Counted from the stretch's first letter, positions 1 to 9,803 are shown. The stretch: DNA of 53,606 nt from Halorubrum sp. F4 (GCF_027257195.1 NZ_JAPDFS010000003.1:5480-59085); one strand, 5' to 3'. Translations and numbers: made by a program. Notes: generated by a model from the letters alone, not told the origin.

Positions 1-72
1 TGGACTCGCGGGGATTTGAACCCCGGGCCTTCCCCGTGCCAGGGGGATGATCTACCACTGATCTACGAGCCC
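1..72 (-). tRNA. tRNA-Ala (anticodon GGC)
   Basis: On the minus strand the sequence folds into a full cloverleaf of 72 bases. The acceptor stem is GGGCTCG with CGAGTCC (one G-T pair), the anticodon stem is TCCCC/GGGGA, and the T-arm is CGGGG-TTCAAAT-CCCCG. The seven-base anticodon loop is CTGGCAC, giving anticodon GGC, which reads the alanine codon GCC, abundant in this GC-rich genome. The discriminator base is A at position 1 and no CCA is visible because the window begins there. No intron is present. Confidence 0.95.
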
Positions 73-137
73 TCGTACGCGTCCAATCGTTCCCCGGTGA
101 ATATCTTAAGGGCTTCGAATCACGGACCGCCTCCCAC

Positions 138-665
138 TCAGATCCGGTCGGAGTCGACGTACACCTCGAGGTCGACGTCCCGCGTCGACCCTTCGAGGTC
201 CCTGACTGCCCGTTCGACGACGCGCTCGGCTTCCCCCCGTATCAGCGGCACCGCCTTCTTCAGCACCCAGTCGAACGAGACGAGTCGCGGCAGGTCGAGC
301 GCGTCGGAGCTGGCGGATCCGGGGTCGAACTCGACTTCGAGCGCGACCTCGCACTTCGTCGGTTCCGCGTCGCCGTCCTCGATCGGCGTCACCCGCCAGC
401 AGCCGCCCGCGTCGATGTCCTTCGTGATCTCCCAGTCGATACGTACCGGCGGGTCGACGCCGGTCACCTCCGATCGGGCGGTGTAGGTGAGCTTCCACCA
501 GGCGAACGTGAGCGCGTAGCGGGTTCCGGGCCCACCGTCGCCCGCGAGCGTCCGGACCTCCCGGAGGTACTCGGAGTAGTGCGCATACCCCTGAAAGTCC
601 AACAGGAACTCGTACACCGTCTCCGGGTCGGCGTACACCTCGGTGCGCACGACGAGTTCGTCCAC
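138..665 (-). CDS. SRPBCC (START/polyketide-cyclase-like) family protein
   Basis: This 175-residue soluble protein has the helix-grip pattern of the SRPBCC superfamily. It begins with a strand (about residues 3-10), then the PETVYEFLLDFQGYAHYSEYL segment typical of a cyclase/coenzyme-Q-binding cavity opening, followed by alternating strands and a long C-terminal helix around residues 145-165. It probably binds a hydrophobic ligand, but the ligand cannot be read from the sequence. The start is GTG at 663-665. It lies between tRNA-Ala and gltB on the same strand, about 70 bases downstream of gltB. Co-transcription is possible but no functional link is evident. Confidence 0.75.
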   Translation of the reverse strand: MDELVVRTEVYADPETVYEFLLDFQGYAHYSEYLREVRTLAGDGGPGTRYALTFAWWKLTYTARSEVTGVDPPVRIDWEITKDIDAGGCWRVTPIEDGDAEPTKCEVALEVEFDPGSASSDALDLPRLVSFDWVLKKAVPLIRGEAERVVERAVRDLEGSTRDVDLEVYVDSDRI

Positions 666-736
666 GACGGACGGTTCGACCCCCGCGTATTAAACGGTCC
701 GCCCGGCGAACGCGAGGAGGACGGGCGGGAGACGGA

Positions 737-3700
737 TCAGTCGTCGCTCGAGACCTGTTCGGCGGTGTCGCCGGCGGCCTCGGGCGTGGCGTCGGCGGGC
801 GCGGGGGGAGCCTCGCGGACGTCGGTGCCCGTCCCCTCGGCGATCACGTCGGCGTACGCGTCGGGGAAGACGCGGACGAAGTCCGAGAGCGTGGCCTCCC
901 AGTCGTCGAGCAGCTCGGCGGCGCGGTCGCTGTCGGTGTACGCGCGGTGGTTCTCGACGAGCCGACGGAGCATCCGTTCGTCGCTGGCGTCGAGCTCCCG
1001 TGAGAGCGACACCATCCCGCGGTTGAGCCGCTCCGCGAGCCGGTCGTCGGGGTCGTACACGTACGCGACGCCGCCGGACATGCCGGCCGCGAAGTTGCGG
1101 CCGGTGTCGCCGAGCACGGCGACGACGCCGCCGGTCATGTACTCACAGCCGTGGTCGCCGACGCCCTCGACGACCGCCCGGACGCCCGAGTTGCGGACGC
1201 CGAACCGCTCGCCGACGACGCCGTTGACGTACGTCTCACCTGCGGTCGCGCCGTACAGACAGACGTTGCCGGCGATGACGTTCTCGGCCGGATCGTAGCC
1301 CGCGTCCTCGGGCGTCGAGATCACGATCCGCCCGCCGGAGAGGCCCTTGCCGACGTAGTCGTTGGCCGCACCCGAGAGCTCCATCGTGACTCCGTGTGCG
1401 AGGAACGCGCCGAAGCTCTGGCCCGCGTGGCCGTCGAACCGGCAGGTAACGGTGTCGTCCGGGAGGCCCTCCCCGCCGTGTTCGGAGACGACCCGGTTCG
1501 AGAGCGTCGCGCCGACCGCGCGGTCGACGTTGTCGATGTCACGGGTGAGCGCGACCGGCGTGCCGTCCTCGATGGCGGGCGACGCCTCCTCGATGAGGTC
1601 CCAGTCGAGCAGTTCGTCGATACCTGCGTGGGTCTGTGCGCGGGTCTTGGTGCGGGAGTCGCCGGCGGGGTCGGCGATCACGGCCGAGAGGTCGAGGTGG
1701 CTCGCCTTCTCGTGGTCGGTCTCGCGCTGGGAGAGGAGGTCGGGCCGGCCGATGAACTCCTCGAGGTCGGCGAACCCCAGTTCGGCCATGAGCTCGCGGA
1801 GCTCCTGGGCGATGAACGTCATGTAGTTGATCACGTGGTCGGGCTGGCCGGGGAAGCGCTGGCGGAGGTCCTCGCGCTGGGTGGCGACGCCGACCGGACA
1901 CGTGTTCTCGTGACACTGCCGGGCCATCACGCAGCCGGAGGTGACGAGCGAGGCGGTCCCGAAGACGTACTCCTCCGCACCGAGCGCGGCGGCGACGGCC
2001 ACGTCGCGACCGGTCTTGAGGCCGCCGTCGGCCGTCACTCGAATCCGATCGCGCAGACCGGTCGCGCGCAGCATCTGGTTCGCCTCCGCGAGCCCGAGCT
2101 CCCAGGGAAGCCCCGCGTTCTTGATCGACGTCTTCGGTGACGCGCCCGTCCCGCCGGAGTGTCCGGAGACGTGGACGACGTCGGCGTTCGCCTTCGCGAC
2201 GCCCGCCGCGATGGTCCCGATCCCGGCCTCCGAGACGAGCTTCACGTTGACGTCGGCGGAGGGGTTCGCAGCCTTCAGATCGAAGATGAGCTGTTTCAGG
2301 TCCTCGATCGAGTAGATGTCGTGTTGGGGGGGCGGGGAGATGAGCCCGACCCCGGGGGTGGAACACCGGACGTGGGCGATCATCTCGTTGACCTTCTCGC
2401 CGGGGAGGTGGCCGCCCTCGCCGGGCTTCGAGCCCTGTGCCATCTTGATCTGGAGCTCGTCGGCGCTCGCGAGGTACTCGGCGGTGACGCCGAAGCGGCC
2501 GGAGGCGACCTGTTTCACGTTACACTCCTTCTCGGTGTCGAACCGCTCGGGCGGCTCGCCGCCCTCGCCGGTGTTCGACTTCGCGCCGAGGCGGTTCATC
2601 GCGATCGCGTTGTTCTCGTGGGCCTCAGGCGAGAGGCTTCCGAGACTCATCGCGGCCGTCGAGAAGCGCTCGACGATCGACTCGACCGGCTCGACATCCT
2701 CGACCGGGATCGGGTCGCGATCGGAGTCGAACTCCAGGAGACCGCGCAGCGTCTGGAGCGTCTCGGACTGGTCGTTGACCAGCTCGGCGAACTCGCCGTA
2801 CTGCTCGTAGTCGCCGCCCCGTACCGCCTGCTGGAGCGTTCCGACCGTCTGGGGGTTCCAGCCGTGGTGGACGCCCGACGAACGGTTCTCGTACTCGCCG
2901 ACCGTCTCGAGTTCGGGGTCGACGCCGAACGCCATGGCGTGGCGCGTCCGGATGTCGTCCTCGATCTCCTCGACCCCGATCCCCTCGGTGCGGATCTCGG
3001 TGCCCTCGAAGAACTCGCCGACGAGTTCGGAGTCGAGCCCGACCGCCTCGAATATCTGTGCGCCCTGGTAGGACTCGACCGTCGAGATCCCCATCTTCGC
3101 CATCGTCTTCAGGAGGCCGTCCTCCAGCGCGCCCCGGTAGGCGGCCAGCGCCTCGACCTCGTCGGCTCCGTCCGGGCCGGCGACCACGTCGGCGATGGAG
3201 GCGTACGCGAGGTACGGGTCGACCGCGTCCGCGCCGTAGCCGACCAGCGTTGCGAGGTGGTGGACCTCGTGGGGCTCGCCGGACTCGACGACGAGTCCCG
3301 CACGGTTGCGGAGCCCGTTGCGCACGAGGTGGTGGTGAACCGCGCCGGTAACGAGCAGGCTCGGGACGGCGAGCCGGTCCGGACCGATCGCCCGGTCCGA
3401 GAGCACGACCACGTCCGCGCCCGCCTCGATCGCGTCGGACGCCTCACGGCGGATCCGGGTGACTGCGTCGGTGAGGGAGGTGTCACGGCCGTAGGTCGTG
3501 TCGACGGTCTCCGCGGAGAAGCCCGATTCGCCGTCGAGTTGCTTCAGCCCGGCGGTCTCGGCGTCCGAGAGCACCGGGGAGTCCGCGACGATCTGCCGCG
3601 CGTGTTCGGGCGTCTCCGCGAGCAGGTTGCGCTGGTTGCCGATCCGCGACTCGAGGGAAGTGACGAGCTCCTCGCGGATGTAGTCGATCGGCGGGTTCGA

Positions 3701-5377
3701 CACCTGTGCGAACAGCTGTTTGAAGTAGGTGAAAAGCGGCCGGTCGACGTCGGCGAGCACCGACAGCGGGGTGTCATCACCCATCGATCCGACGGGGTCC
3801 TTGCCCGCCTCGGCCATCGGTTCAACGAGGTGGTTCAGCGAGTCCGTGGTGTAGCCGAAGGCGGCTTGATAGGCGCGGACGGTGCGATCCCCGTTCATCG
3901 GGAGGGCCTCCGTCGTCGATTCGCCGTCCCTCCGTGTCGAAGTGGCTTCGTCGACGAGGCCGTCGAGTTCCACCTGCTCCTCACCGACCCACTCGCCGTA
4001 CTTCTCGTCGGTGAGTTCGTCGAACACCTCGTCGTCCGGGACGATCCGCCCCTGTTCGGGATCGGCGACGAAGATCTCGCCGGGACGGAGCCGCCCGCGG
4101 CGCGTCACGTCCGCGGCGTCGGTTGGCAGCGCGCCGACCTCGCTGCCGACGACGAGTCGGTTCTCGGTCGTGACCTCGTACCGGCAGGGCCGGAGCCCGT
4201 TGCGGTCGAGCACGCCCGCGACGCGGTCGCCGTCGAAGCCGATGACGAGTGCGGGGCCGTCCCACGGCTCGACGAGCGAGGCGTGGTAGTCGTAGAAGTC
4301 CGCGCGCTCGTCGGCCATGAGGTCGTCGTCGCGGAACGCCTCGGGGACGAGCATCCGCAGGACGTGCGGGAGGTCGCGGCCGGTCTGGAGGAGCAGTTCG
4401 ACCGCGTTGTCGAGGCTGGCGGTGTCCGACTGGTTCGGGTCGTCGATCACCGGCCGGATCGTCTCGAGTTCCGCGCCGAACGCCGGGTGATCCAGGTCGT
4501 TCTCGCGGGCGCGCATCCAGTTGACGTTCCCGCGGATCGTGTTGAACTCGCCGTTGTGGACCACGTTGCGGTACGGGTGTGCGAGGTGCCACGCGCCGAG
4601 CGTGTTCGTCGAGAAGCGGGCATGAACCAACGCGACGTGGCTCGCGAACCGATCGTCTTTCAGATCGGGGTAGTACTCGGCGAGCTGTGAGCCCTTGAGA
4701 AGTCCCTTGTACACGACGCGCTGGCGGTCGAACGAGCAGACGTAGAACCGCCCCGCGCCGTCGACGTCGCTCACGACGTTCTCGATCTCGCGGCGAGCCG
4801 CGTACAGCGCGCGGTCGAAGCCGAGCAGCTCGGGGTCGGCATCGGGATCGGCCGACGGGTCGGTGAACCGCTCGGCGAGACCGGCCCCCTCGACGGGGGC
4901 GACGAACAGCTGGGAGACGTGTGGTTCCGAATCGAGCGCGGTCTCGCCGAGGTCGGCGTTGTCGGTCGGGACGGCCCGCCAGGCGAGCACTTCCAGGCCG
5001 TACACGGAGAGCACCTCGGCGATGACGTCGTGGATCTCCGCGCGGACGCCCGGCTCCGGAGGCATGAAGACGGAGCCGACGGCGTACTCCTCGGGGAGGT
5101 CCGCGTCGACGACCGTCTCGAAGAACTCGTCGGGCCGTGCGACCATGATCCCGGCTCCGTCGCCCGTGTTCTCCTCCGCGCCGGTCGTCCCCCGGTGTTC
5201 GAGGTTCTCCAGGAGCTGAACCGCGTCGCGTACGGTGTCGTGTTCCGGTGCGCCGTCGAGGTCGATGACGCCGCCGATCCCGCAGTTCGAGCGGTCGTCC
5301 GTCGGGGAGGCGAGCCCGTCGTCCCAGTCGTGCCGGCTCGCCCCCGGGTCGGGGATGGTACTACGTGACTTGGTCAT
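737..5377 (-). CDS. gltB: Glutamate synthase large subunit (GOGAT)
   Basis: GltB transfers the glutamine amide to 2-oxoglutarate to give glutamate, the second half of the GS-GOGAT route. The 1546-residue length is that of full-size GltB. The order is a class II glutaminase domain with its nucleophile Cys32 in NCGIGG (so a roughly 31-residue propeptide is expected to be removed), a central domain, an FMN-binding synthase barrel, a 3Fe-4S motif at C1149, C1155 and C1160 (C-x5-C-x4-C), and a C-terminal GXGXG beta-helix. No small-subunit gene (gltD) is adjacent, so the electron donor (ferredoxin or a separately encoded subunit) cannot be decided here. ATG 5375-5377 is preceded by a Shine-Dalgarno-like GGAGGTG and a long AT-rich upstream region. 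Confidence 0.95.
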   Translation of the reverse strand: MTKSRSTIPDPGASRHDWDDGLASPTDDRSNCGIGGVIDLDGAPEHDTVRDAVQLLENLEHRGTTGAEENTGDGAGIMVARPDEFFETVVDADLPEEYAVGSVFMPPEPGVRAEIHDVIAEVLSVYGLEVLAWRAVPTDNADLGETALDSEPHVSQLFVAPVEGAGLAERFTDPSADPDADPELLGFDRALYAARREIENVVSDVDGAGRFYVCSFDRQRVVYKGLLKGSQLAEYYPDLKDDRFASHVALVHARFSTNTLGAWHLAHPYRNVVHNGEFNTIRGNVNWMRARENDLDHPAFGAELETIRPVIDDPNQSDTASLDNAVELLLQTGRDLPHVLRMLVPEAFRDDDLMADERADFYDYHASLVEPWDGPALVIGFDGDRVAGVLDRNGLRPCRYEVTTENRLVVGSEVGALPTDAADVTRRGRLRPGEIFVADPEQGRIVPDDEVFDELTDEKYGEWVGEEQVELDGLVDEATSTRRDGESTTEALPMNGDRTVRAYQAAFGYTTDSLNHLVEPMAEAGKDPVGSMGDDTPLSVLADVDRPLFTYFKQLFAQVSNPPIDYIREELVTSLESRIGNQRNLLAETPEHARQIVADSPVLSDAETAGLKQLDGESGFSAETVDTTYGRDTSLTDAVTRIRREASDAIEAGADVVVLSDRAIGPDRLAVPSLLVTGAVHHHLVRNGLRNRAGLVVESGEPHEVHHLATLVGYGADAVDPYLAYASIADVVAGPDGADEVEALAAYRGALEDGLLKTMAKMGISTVESYQGAQIFEAVGLDSELVGEFFEGTEIRTEGIGVEEIEDDIRTRHAMAFGVDPELETVGEYENRSSGVHHGWNPQTVGTLQQAVRGGDYEQYGEFAELVNDQSETLQTLRGLLEFDSDRDPIPVEDVEPVESIVERFSTAAMSLGSLSPEAHENNAIAMNRLGAKSNTGEGGEPPERFDTEKECNVKQVASGRFGVTAEYLASADELQIKMAQGSKPGEGGHLPGEKVNEMIAHVRCSTPGVGLISPPPQHDIYSIEDLKQLIFDLKAANPSADVNVKLVSEAGIGTIAAGVAKANADVVHVSGHSGGTGASPKTSIKNAGLPWELGLAEANQMLRATGLRDRIRVTADGGLKTGRDVAVAAALGAEEYVFGTASLVTSGCVMARQCHENTCPVGVATQREDLRQRFPGQPDHVINYMTFIAQELRELMAELGFADLEEFIGRPDLLSQRETDHEKASHLDLSAVIADPAGDSRTKTRAQTHAGIDELLDWDLIEEASPAIEDGTPVALTRDIDNVDRAVGATLSNRVVSEHGGEGLPDDTVTCRFDGHAGQSFGAFLAHGVTMELSGAANDYVGKGLSGGRIVISTPEDAGYDPAENVIAGNVCLYGATAGETYVNGVVGERFGVRNSGVRAVVEGVGDHGCEYMTGGVVAVLGDTGRNFAAGMSGGVAYVYDPDDRLAERLNRGMVSLSRELDASDERMLRRLVENHRAYTDSDRAAELLDDWEATLSDFVRVFPDAYADVIAEGTGTDVREAPPAPADATPEAAGDTAEQVSSDD

Positions 5378-5602
5378 ACACCTCCTCTCGAATCATCAGT
5401 TAAAGGAATAACCCTGATATGGGTAGGATCCATCGTACACACATTAGGGAATATAAGGTAATTATCTATAAGGGATTGGTACGAGATACCACGATACTCG
5501 TTCGATCAGATCTTTGTCCGAGAAGCAGATCTAATTAGATATTTCTGGATTAATATTGAGATGAATATGGATACGAAACCGCCGATACCTGACGTTCGTC
5601 GA
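5378..5602 (-). promoter_or_regulatory. gltB: AT-rich upstream region of gltB
   Basis: These 225 bases are clearly more AT-rich than the flanking genes. On the gltB strand they contain a TATA-like TTATATTC at 5450-5457, a Shine-Dalgarno-like GAGGAGG at 5381-5387 and, farther upstream, an inverted repeat ACGAG-N11-CTCGT (5481-5485 and 5497-5501). The long leader with a ribosome-binding site contrasts with the leaderless promoters of most genes in the window. No coding sequence is supported here. Confidence 0.5.
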
Positions 5603-5770
5603 TTACTCTTCGAAGGGTGCGTACGTGCCGTTGACGTCCCAGTCGTGAATGCAGTAGACGTCGCCGGGTTTCCCGTCGATCCGCCAGCCCTCCACGTCGG
5701 CGTCCCAGCGCTCGGCGCGGCCGCACAGTTCGCAGGTCCGTTCGGTCGGGGGGGAGATCATGACGCTCAT
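5603..5770 (-). CDS. Small HEWD/HDWD-type cysteine-rich protein
   Basis: This 55-residue protein carries a CELC knuckle near residue 14 and a later CIHDWD segment, so C-x2-C plus C-x-H could bind one zinc. The CIHDWD-NGTYAPFEE ending resembles small haloarchaeal HEWD-family proteins, with Glu replaced by Asp in the name motif. Its function is unknown. ATG 5768-5770 gives MSVMISPP; an internal ATG at 5759-5761 would give 52 residues and cannot be excluded. It follows the surface-glycoprotein gene on the same strand by about 106 bases and precedes gltB's AT-rich region. Confidence 0.65.
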   Translation of the reverse strand: MSVMISPPTERTCELCGRAERWDADVEGWRIDGKPGDVYCIHDWDVNGTYAPFEE

Positions 5771-5876
5771 GTCCGGAGGCAAGCGTCGCGTCAGCAAAAG
5801 GATATCGTCGAAGCGTCGGATCGCCGACCCGCCACGATGCCGGCGTTTCGAACTGCCGGTCGAGCGGTCGCTCGAT

Positions 5877-8800
5877 CTACGACGTTTCTCGACGACCGGC
5901 GAGGGCACTCGCCGCCGCGATCGCCAGGAGTGCAGTGGTGACGCCGAATCCGGGAACGTCATAAGCAGTCGAGCGCAGCGGTGCCTCCTCGAAGGCCGGC
6001 GGCCGTGCGGATCGATCGTCACCGGAGGACGCGAGAGAGCCACCGGGATCGTCGGACCCTCCGCTCGACGAAGTGTCGACGTGACCGTTCGCTGCCGCGG
6101 ACGCGCCGGGCGTGGACCTCCTTTCAAGGGTCTCGGAACGTGAAACGTACTCGGCCTCCTCGGGGGCGTTCGGATCGGCAACCGGACGGGGACCGATCTC
6201 CCGGCGATCGCGGATCGTGCGCTCCTCGGCCGCTCGAGCAGCGGACGCTTGAGACGAAGCGGCGCGGGAGTCTCCCACGTCGTTGGCCGTGGGGTCGGAC
6301 GCGGAGTTCGGGTCGTCGGCGTCGCCGTCGGATCCGATCCCGTTCTCACCCCGATCGGTCGAAGCTTCCGCCTCGTTACCCTCGTCGACGTCCGACCTCG
6401 AACCCGGTTCCTCGTCGGAATCGGAGCGGGATTCGCCGCCTCTCGAGTCGGAATCACGTCCATCGGTTTCACCCGATGGATCGGCGTCTCCGCCGTTTTC
6501 ACCGGTCGTACTGCCACCGTCGTCTCCATCGCTTCCGATCGCTCCGCCACCGACTCCCGTACCGCCCCCTCCACCACCACTACTGCTACCACCGCTACTT
6601 CCACCGCCGCTACCACTACTTCCGCTGCTGCTACCGCTGCCACCGCTACCGCCGTCATCCGTACTCTCTGTGTCCGTGCCGCTGGCTCCGTCGGATCCGT
6701 CGGAATCGAGGCCTTCATCACCGGAGTCGGTCTCGGTGGTCCCATCGAAATTCCCGCCGCTCCCGTCGTCGATCGCCGTCTCACCGGTCGTTTCGAGACT
6801 TTCGCTCCCGTCGTCCGTCGTGTCCTCGATGGAACCGTCGTTGGCGCTGCCGCCGTCGTGGCTGCTCCCGTCGGTGACGTCCGTCGTTTCGTTTTCGACC
6901 GTCGTCGTTTCGTTCCCGACCGTTACCGAGTCGTTCGAGGATCCAGTCGAGTCGTCACTGTCGACAGTGTCGTCGGAGTCGGTAGTTCCCCCTGAATCGC
7001 TGGTTCCGTCGGAGTCGTCGGTAGTTCCCTCGGTGTCGGTCGTGTTTCGGACGTACGTGAACGGTGTAGAACCGGTGTGAGACGCGTTCGTTCCGGCGGC
7101 GGCGCGGAGGCGTTCGTCGACCACGTCGAACGTGGCGTCGAGGTCGGTTTCGGCGCTCGTACCGACCGTTTCGTCGAGCGTCTCGGTGGCGTTGCCGACG
7201 AGGTAGAGCCCCGTCTCGTGGGAGAGAACCGTCGTGCCGTTCGCGGTCGCCGCGGGGGCCGTGTCGGTTCCGGTGGCCGACTCGTTCGACACCGTGAACT
7301 CGAGACCGTCGAGTCGATCGAGGTCGGAACCCGTCGCGAGGTCCGGATCGCGGACCGCGGTGTATCCGGACAGACCGGTGGCGTTGACCGCGTAGACGAG
7401 CGTCTCGTCGTCGGTGACGTTCCCCGCGGGCGTGAGCGTCCCGTTCGCGATCGCGTCCGTGACCGTCTCCGGTGTGGAGAAGGCGTCGACGCCGCTCTCT
7501 GCGGTCGAATACACCGAGAGATCGTTCATCGATCGATCTCGTAGCGTTGCGGTCGCGGTATCGGTCGATCCGCCCGGGTCCGCGGTCGCCGTGATCGCGT
7601 ACTCGCCAGCCGGGATCGTCCCGTCCGCCGTCGACGTCGTAACCGACTCGATCGTTCCCGGTCCGTCGAGCGTGAAGAGATCGGATTCGAGATCGGGATC
7701 GCCAGCCGCATAGGTATTGAATCGGAGTGTCGTCAATTCCCCACGAGGTGTCGTGACGGTCGCCGTAGCGATCGGATCGTTCGTAGTCGATTCAGTGATC
7801 GTAATTTTGGTTGAGTTGGTATCAGCCACCAATTTAATTTTAAGTAGATCTCCGACGATGGGTGATTTTGAGATACTGGTGATATTGGAGAATTGATCAT
7901 TTTTTCCGATGATTTTGAACAAGGATTCATTATCAAACCCACCACCAATGAGAGAGTAATTACCGGTTGAAAGCTGAGATGTATTGAAATAGACCTGCGT
8001 AGAGTTACCAGTTGTTGGCTCTATTCCCTCAAGAACAGGTTTTGTGTGAGTCGATTCACGATATAATTCGACGCGGTTTTCCCCACCAGTTGGTTCCTCG
8101 AAAGCTATAATTCCCCCAGCGTATATTTGTTTACTATAATTTAATGAAGTTTTATTAAATATTTGATTAGTAGCAGATTTTCTCTTTTCAGATTTGCTAA
8201 TTGAAATTAGTGCTGTGTTTGAGACACCGTTTTGTACAAATTGCTGATTGTAATCCGAATTCTGTAACATCGGAAACGATCCAAGAGTAACAGGATCACC
8301 AACTTCTGAACCATCATCAACAAGACGCATGACGGCCATATACTGATTACTTTGAGAGAGATGAACAGGATCGCCATCTTTATTCCTCAAGTCAATTTCA
8401 ACATCCTGATTATTTCCAGTAATTATTTGAGATGTTCCGAGGTATTCATGAGATAGAACTGATCCATCACTCAAGATGGGATGGATCGTGACGATATACG
8501 GAGTCTCACCACCATGTTCATCATCTAATTGAGTACTCGATATAGTAATATTATCTTTAATTGTCGCATTAGTAGAGATATTTTCGAATTTAATAGACGC
8601 AAACAAGGAATCACCCACGTGAGAAGCGAGCGAAAATTTCGAAGCTGCTGCCGGAAGTTTGTCACCAGTACTGTAATTTTCACTACTCAATTTACTTTCA
8701 GGAACAAGATATATCGTATGTGGTCCCGGAAATCCATCTGCTTCAAGATATCGGATAGATATATTATTGTTTCGATCAAGCGTATCACGTGAAACAGATT

Positions 8801-9521
8801 TTATACCCGCGATATGAGGATCATCATCTCCGAAAGCGACAATAAGTGTACTATTCACGTTTGCCTCAACATCTTCGATCGTGGCAGAAGGGATAGTGAA
8901 TTGATCTCCATCGGTAGATCCGGTCGCTTGATCTCTGAATTGAAATGATCCTCCGGCAATATTGAACTCTTTAGAAAATGTAGATTCGTCTGGATTAGTA
9001 AATGAGTTATTGAAAGATTGAGTACTATCATTCACTTCGAAATTATACCGTATATTTGATTTTTGTTCAGAATCTATTGTTCTAATACCACCAATTTCAA
9101 TTTCATCAATCTGAATTGGATCTCCATCTCCAGTATATTCGATAATCAAGTGAAGGCTTTCAGTACTATTTTCAAAAACAGATGTCTCTTGGCTGTGGAG
9201 ACGGCCGTTTTGTATGGTTGTATTTTTAATATAGACTTCAGATGTGTTCACACTATATGTAGAAAGTGTGGAAATATTTATGCTTAGTTGGATTTCATCT
9301 GTTCTAAAATCGCTATTATTTTGATCAATTTGAAGATCATGAATGGTATGAGATGTGTCGCCTGGGATAATATCTGTCGGAGTCCCAGTCTGATTAATAT
9401 ATACTTCATCAAAAGTTTCTGCACTTACCGAAGAAGTACCTAAACTGATCGCGGCCACGCCGACGGTGGTAGTTAGAACGGCAACGATCACGGCGATCCG
9501 AAGCGAGTTCTCACGTGTCAT
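5877..9521 (-). CDS. Large secreted surface glycoprotein with PGF-type C-terminal sorting signal
   Basis: The product is 1214 residues from ATG 9519-9521 (an in-frame GTG at 9564-9566 would add 15 residues ahead of the signal). Residues 1-34 form a signal peptide ending near VSA/ETF. Residues to about 577 are rich in Asn, Ser, Thr and Ile with very many N-x-S/T glycosylation sequons. Residues 578-820 resemble the beta-sandwich repeats of haloarchaeal S-layer-type proteins (IPAGEYAITATADP). Residues about 820-1090 are Ser/Gly/Asp/Thr low complexity, a probable glycosylated stalk. The tail has YDVPGFGVT, a hydrophobic stretch, then RR: the archaeosortase A (PGF-CTERM) pattern. The first 577 codons are AT-rich, the rest GC-rich, so the gene looks mosaic. 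It is probably an envelope protein; the ligand is unknown. Confidence 0.85.
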   Translation of the reverse strand: MTRENSLRIAVIVAVLTTTVGVAAISLGTSSVSAETFDEVYINQTGTPTDIIPGDTSHTIHDLQIDQNNSDFRTDEIQLSINISTLSTYSVNTSEVYIKNTTIQNGRLHSQETSVFENSTESLHLIIEYTGDGDPIQIDEIEIGGIRTIDSEQKSNIRYNFEVNDSTQSFNNSFTNPDESTFSKEFNIAGGSFQFRDQATGSTDGDQFTIPSATIEDVEANVNSTLIVAFGDDDPHIAGIKSVSRDTLDRNNNISIRYLEADGFPGPHTIYLVPESKLSSENYSTGDKLPAAASKFSLASHVGDSLFASIKFENISTNATIKDNITISSTQLDDEHGGETPYIVTIHPILSDGSVLSHEYLGTSQIITGNNQDVEIDLRNKDGDPVHLSQSNQYMAVMRLVDDGSEVGDPVTLGSFPMLQNSDYNQQFVQNGVSNTALISISKSEKRKSATNQIFNKTSLNYSKQIYAGGIIAFEEPTGGENRVELYRESTHTKPVLEGIEPTTGNSTQVYFNTSQLSTGNYSLIGGGFDNESLFKIIGKNDQFSNITSISKSPIVGDLLKIKLVADTNSTKITITESTTNDPIATATVTTPRGELTTLRFNTYAAGDPDLESDLFTLDGPGTIESVTTSTADGTIPAGEYAITATADPGGSTDTATATLRDRSMNDLSVYSTAESGVDAFSTPETVTDAIANGTLTPAGNVTDDETLVYAVNATGLSGYTAVRDPDLATGSDLDRLDGLEFTVSNESATGTDTAPAATANGTTVLSHETGLYLVGNATETLDETVGTSAETDLDATFDVVDERLRAAAGTNASHTGSTPFTYVRNTTDTEGTTDDSDGTSDSGGTTDSDDTVDSDDSTGSSNDSVTVGNETTTVENETTDVTDGSSHDGGSANDGSIEDTTDDGSESLETTGETAIDDGSGGNFDGTTETDSGDEGLDSDGSDGASGTDTESTDDGGSGGSGSSSGSSGSGGGSSGGSSSGGGGGGTGVGGGAIGSDGDDGGSTTGENGGDADPSGETDGRDSDSRGGESRSDSDEEPGSRSDVDEGNEAEASTDRGENGIGSDGDADDPNSASDPTANDVGDSRAASSQASAARAAEERTIRDRREIGPRPVADPNAPEEAEYVSRSETLERRSTPGASAAANGHVDTSSSGGSDDPGGSLASSGDDRSARPPAFEEAPLRSTAYDVPGFGVTTALLAIAAASALAGRRETS

Positions 9522-9646
9522 GGGTGTGCCCGCAGTGCCGATACTGTCGCTAGCGCGGATGCTCACGCGTCGATCAAGCCGACGCTTGATTTCCGCGCGA
9601 CCGCCAGCCGGTCACGCGCTGCGGGATAATCGTACTCAATCCGGTG

Positions 9647-9656
9647 GATTATATAT
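9647..9656 (-). promoter_or_regulatory. Proximal TATA box for the surface glycoprotein gene
   Basis: On the minus strand this reads ATATATAATC, a strong archaeal TATA element about 125 bases before ATG 9521. It implies a leader of about 100 bases, which is long for a haloarchaeon but known for S-layer genes. Confidence 0.5.
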
Positions 9657-9748
9657 CGGTTACGACACTGAAAGTTTCCGACCAGAGAAACTTCGAATAC
9701 TGATGACTGATACGCTTCGGTCGTGGGTTAAAATAACAGAGAGGATGC

Positions 9749-9758
9749 ATATATAAAT
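9749..9758 (-). promoter_or_regulatory. Distal TATA-like element upstream of the surface glycoprotein gene
   Basis: On the minus strand this reads ATTTATATAT. It sits in the AT-rich spacer between the uppP stop and the surface glycoprotein start, about 100 bases upstream of the proximal TATA box. No plus-strand gene starts downstream, so if active it would drive the surface-protein gene with a leader of roughly 200 bases. Confidence 0.35.
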
Positions 9759-9803
9759 ACATCAACGAATTGAACTGTCGGCGAGGCGAGTCTCGTTCTC
9801 GAC

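Noticed and set aside
2159..4690. 843-codon open frame on the plus strand
   Set aside because: It is antisense to gltB, whose protein shows clear domains and cofactor motifs; the opposite frame is open only because of GC-rich codon bias.
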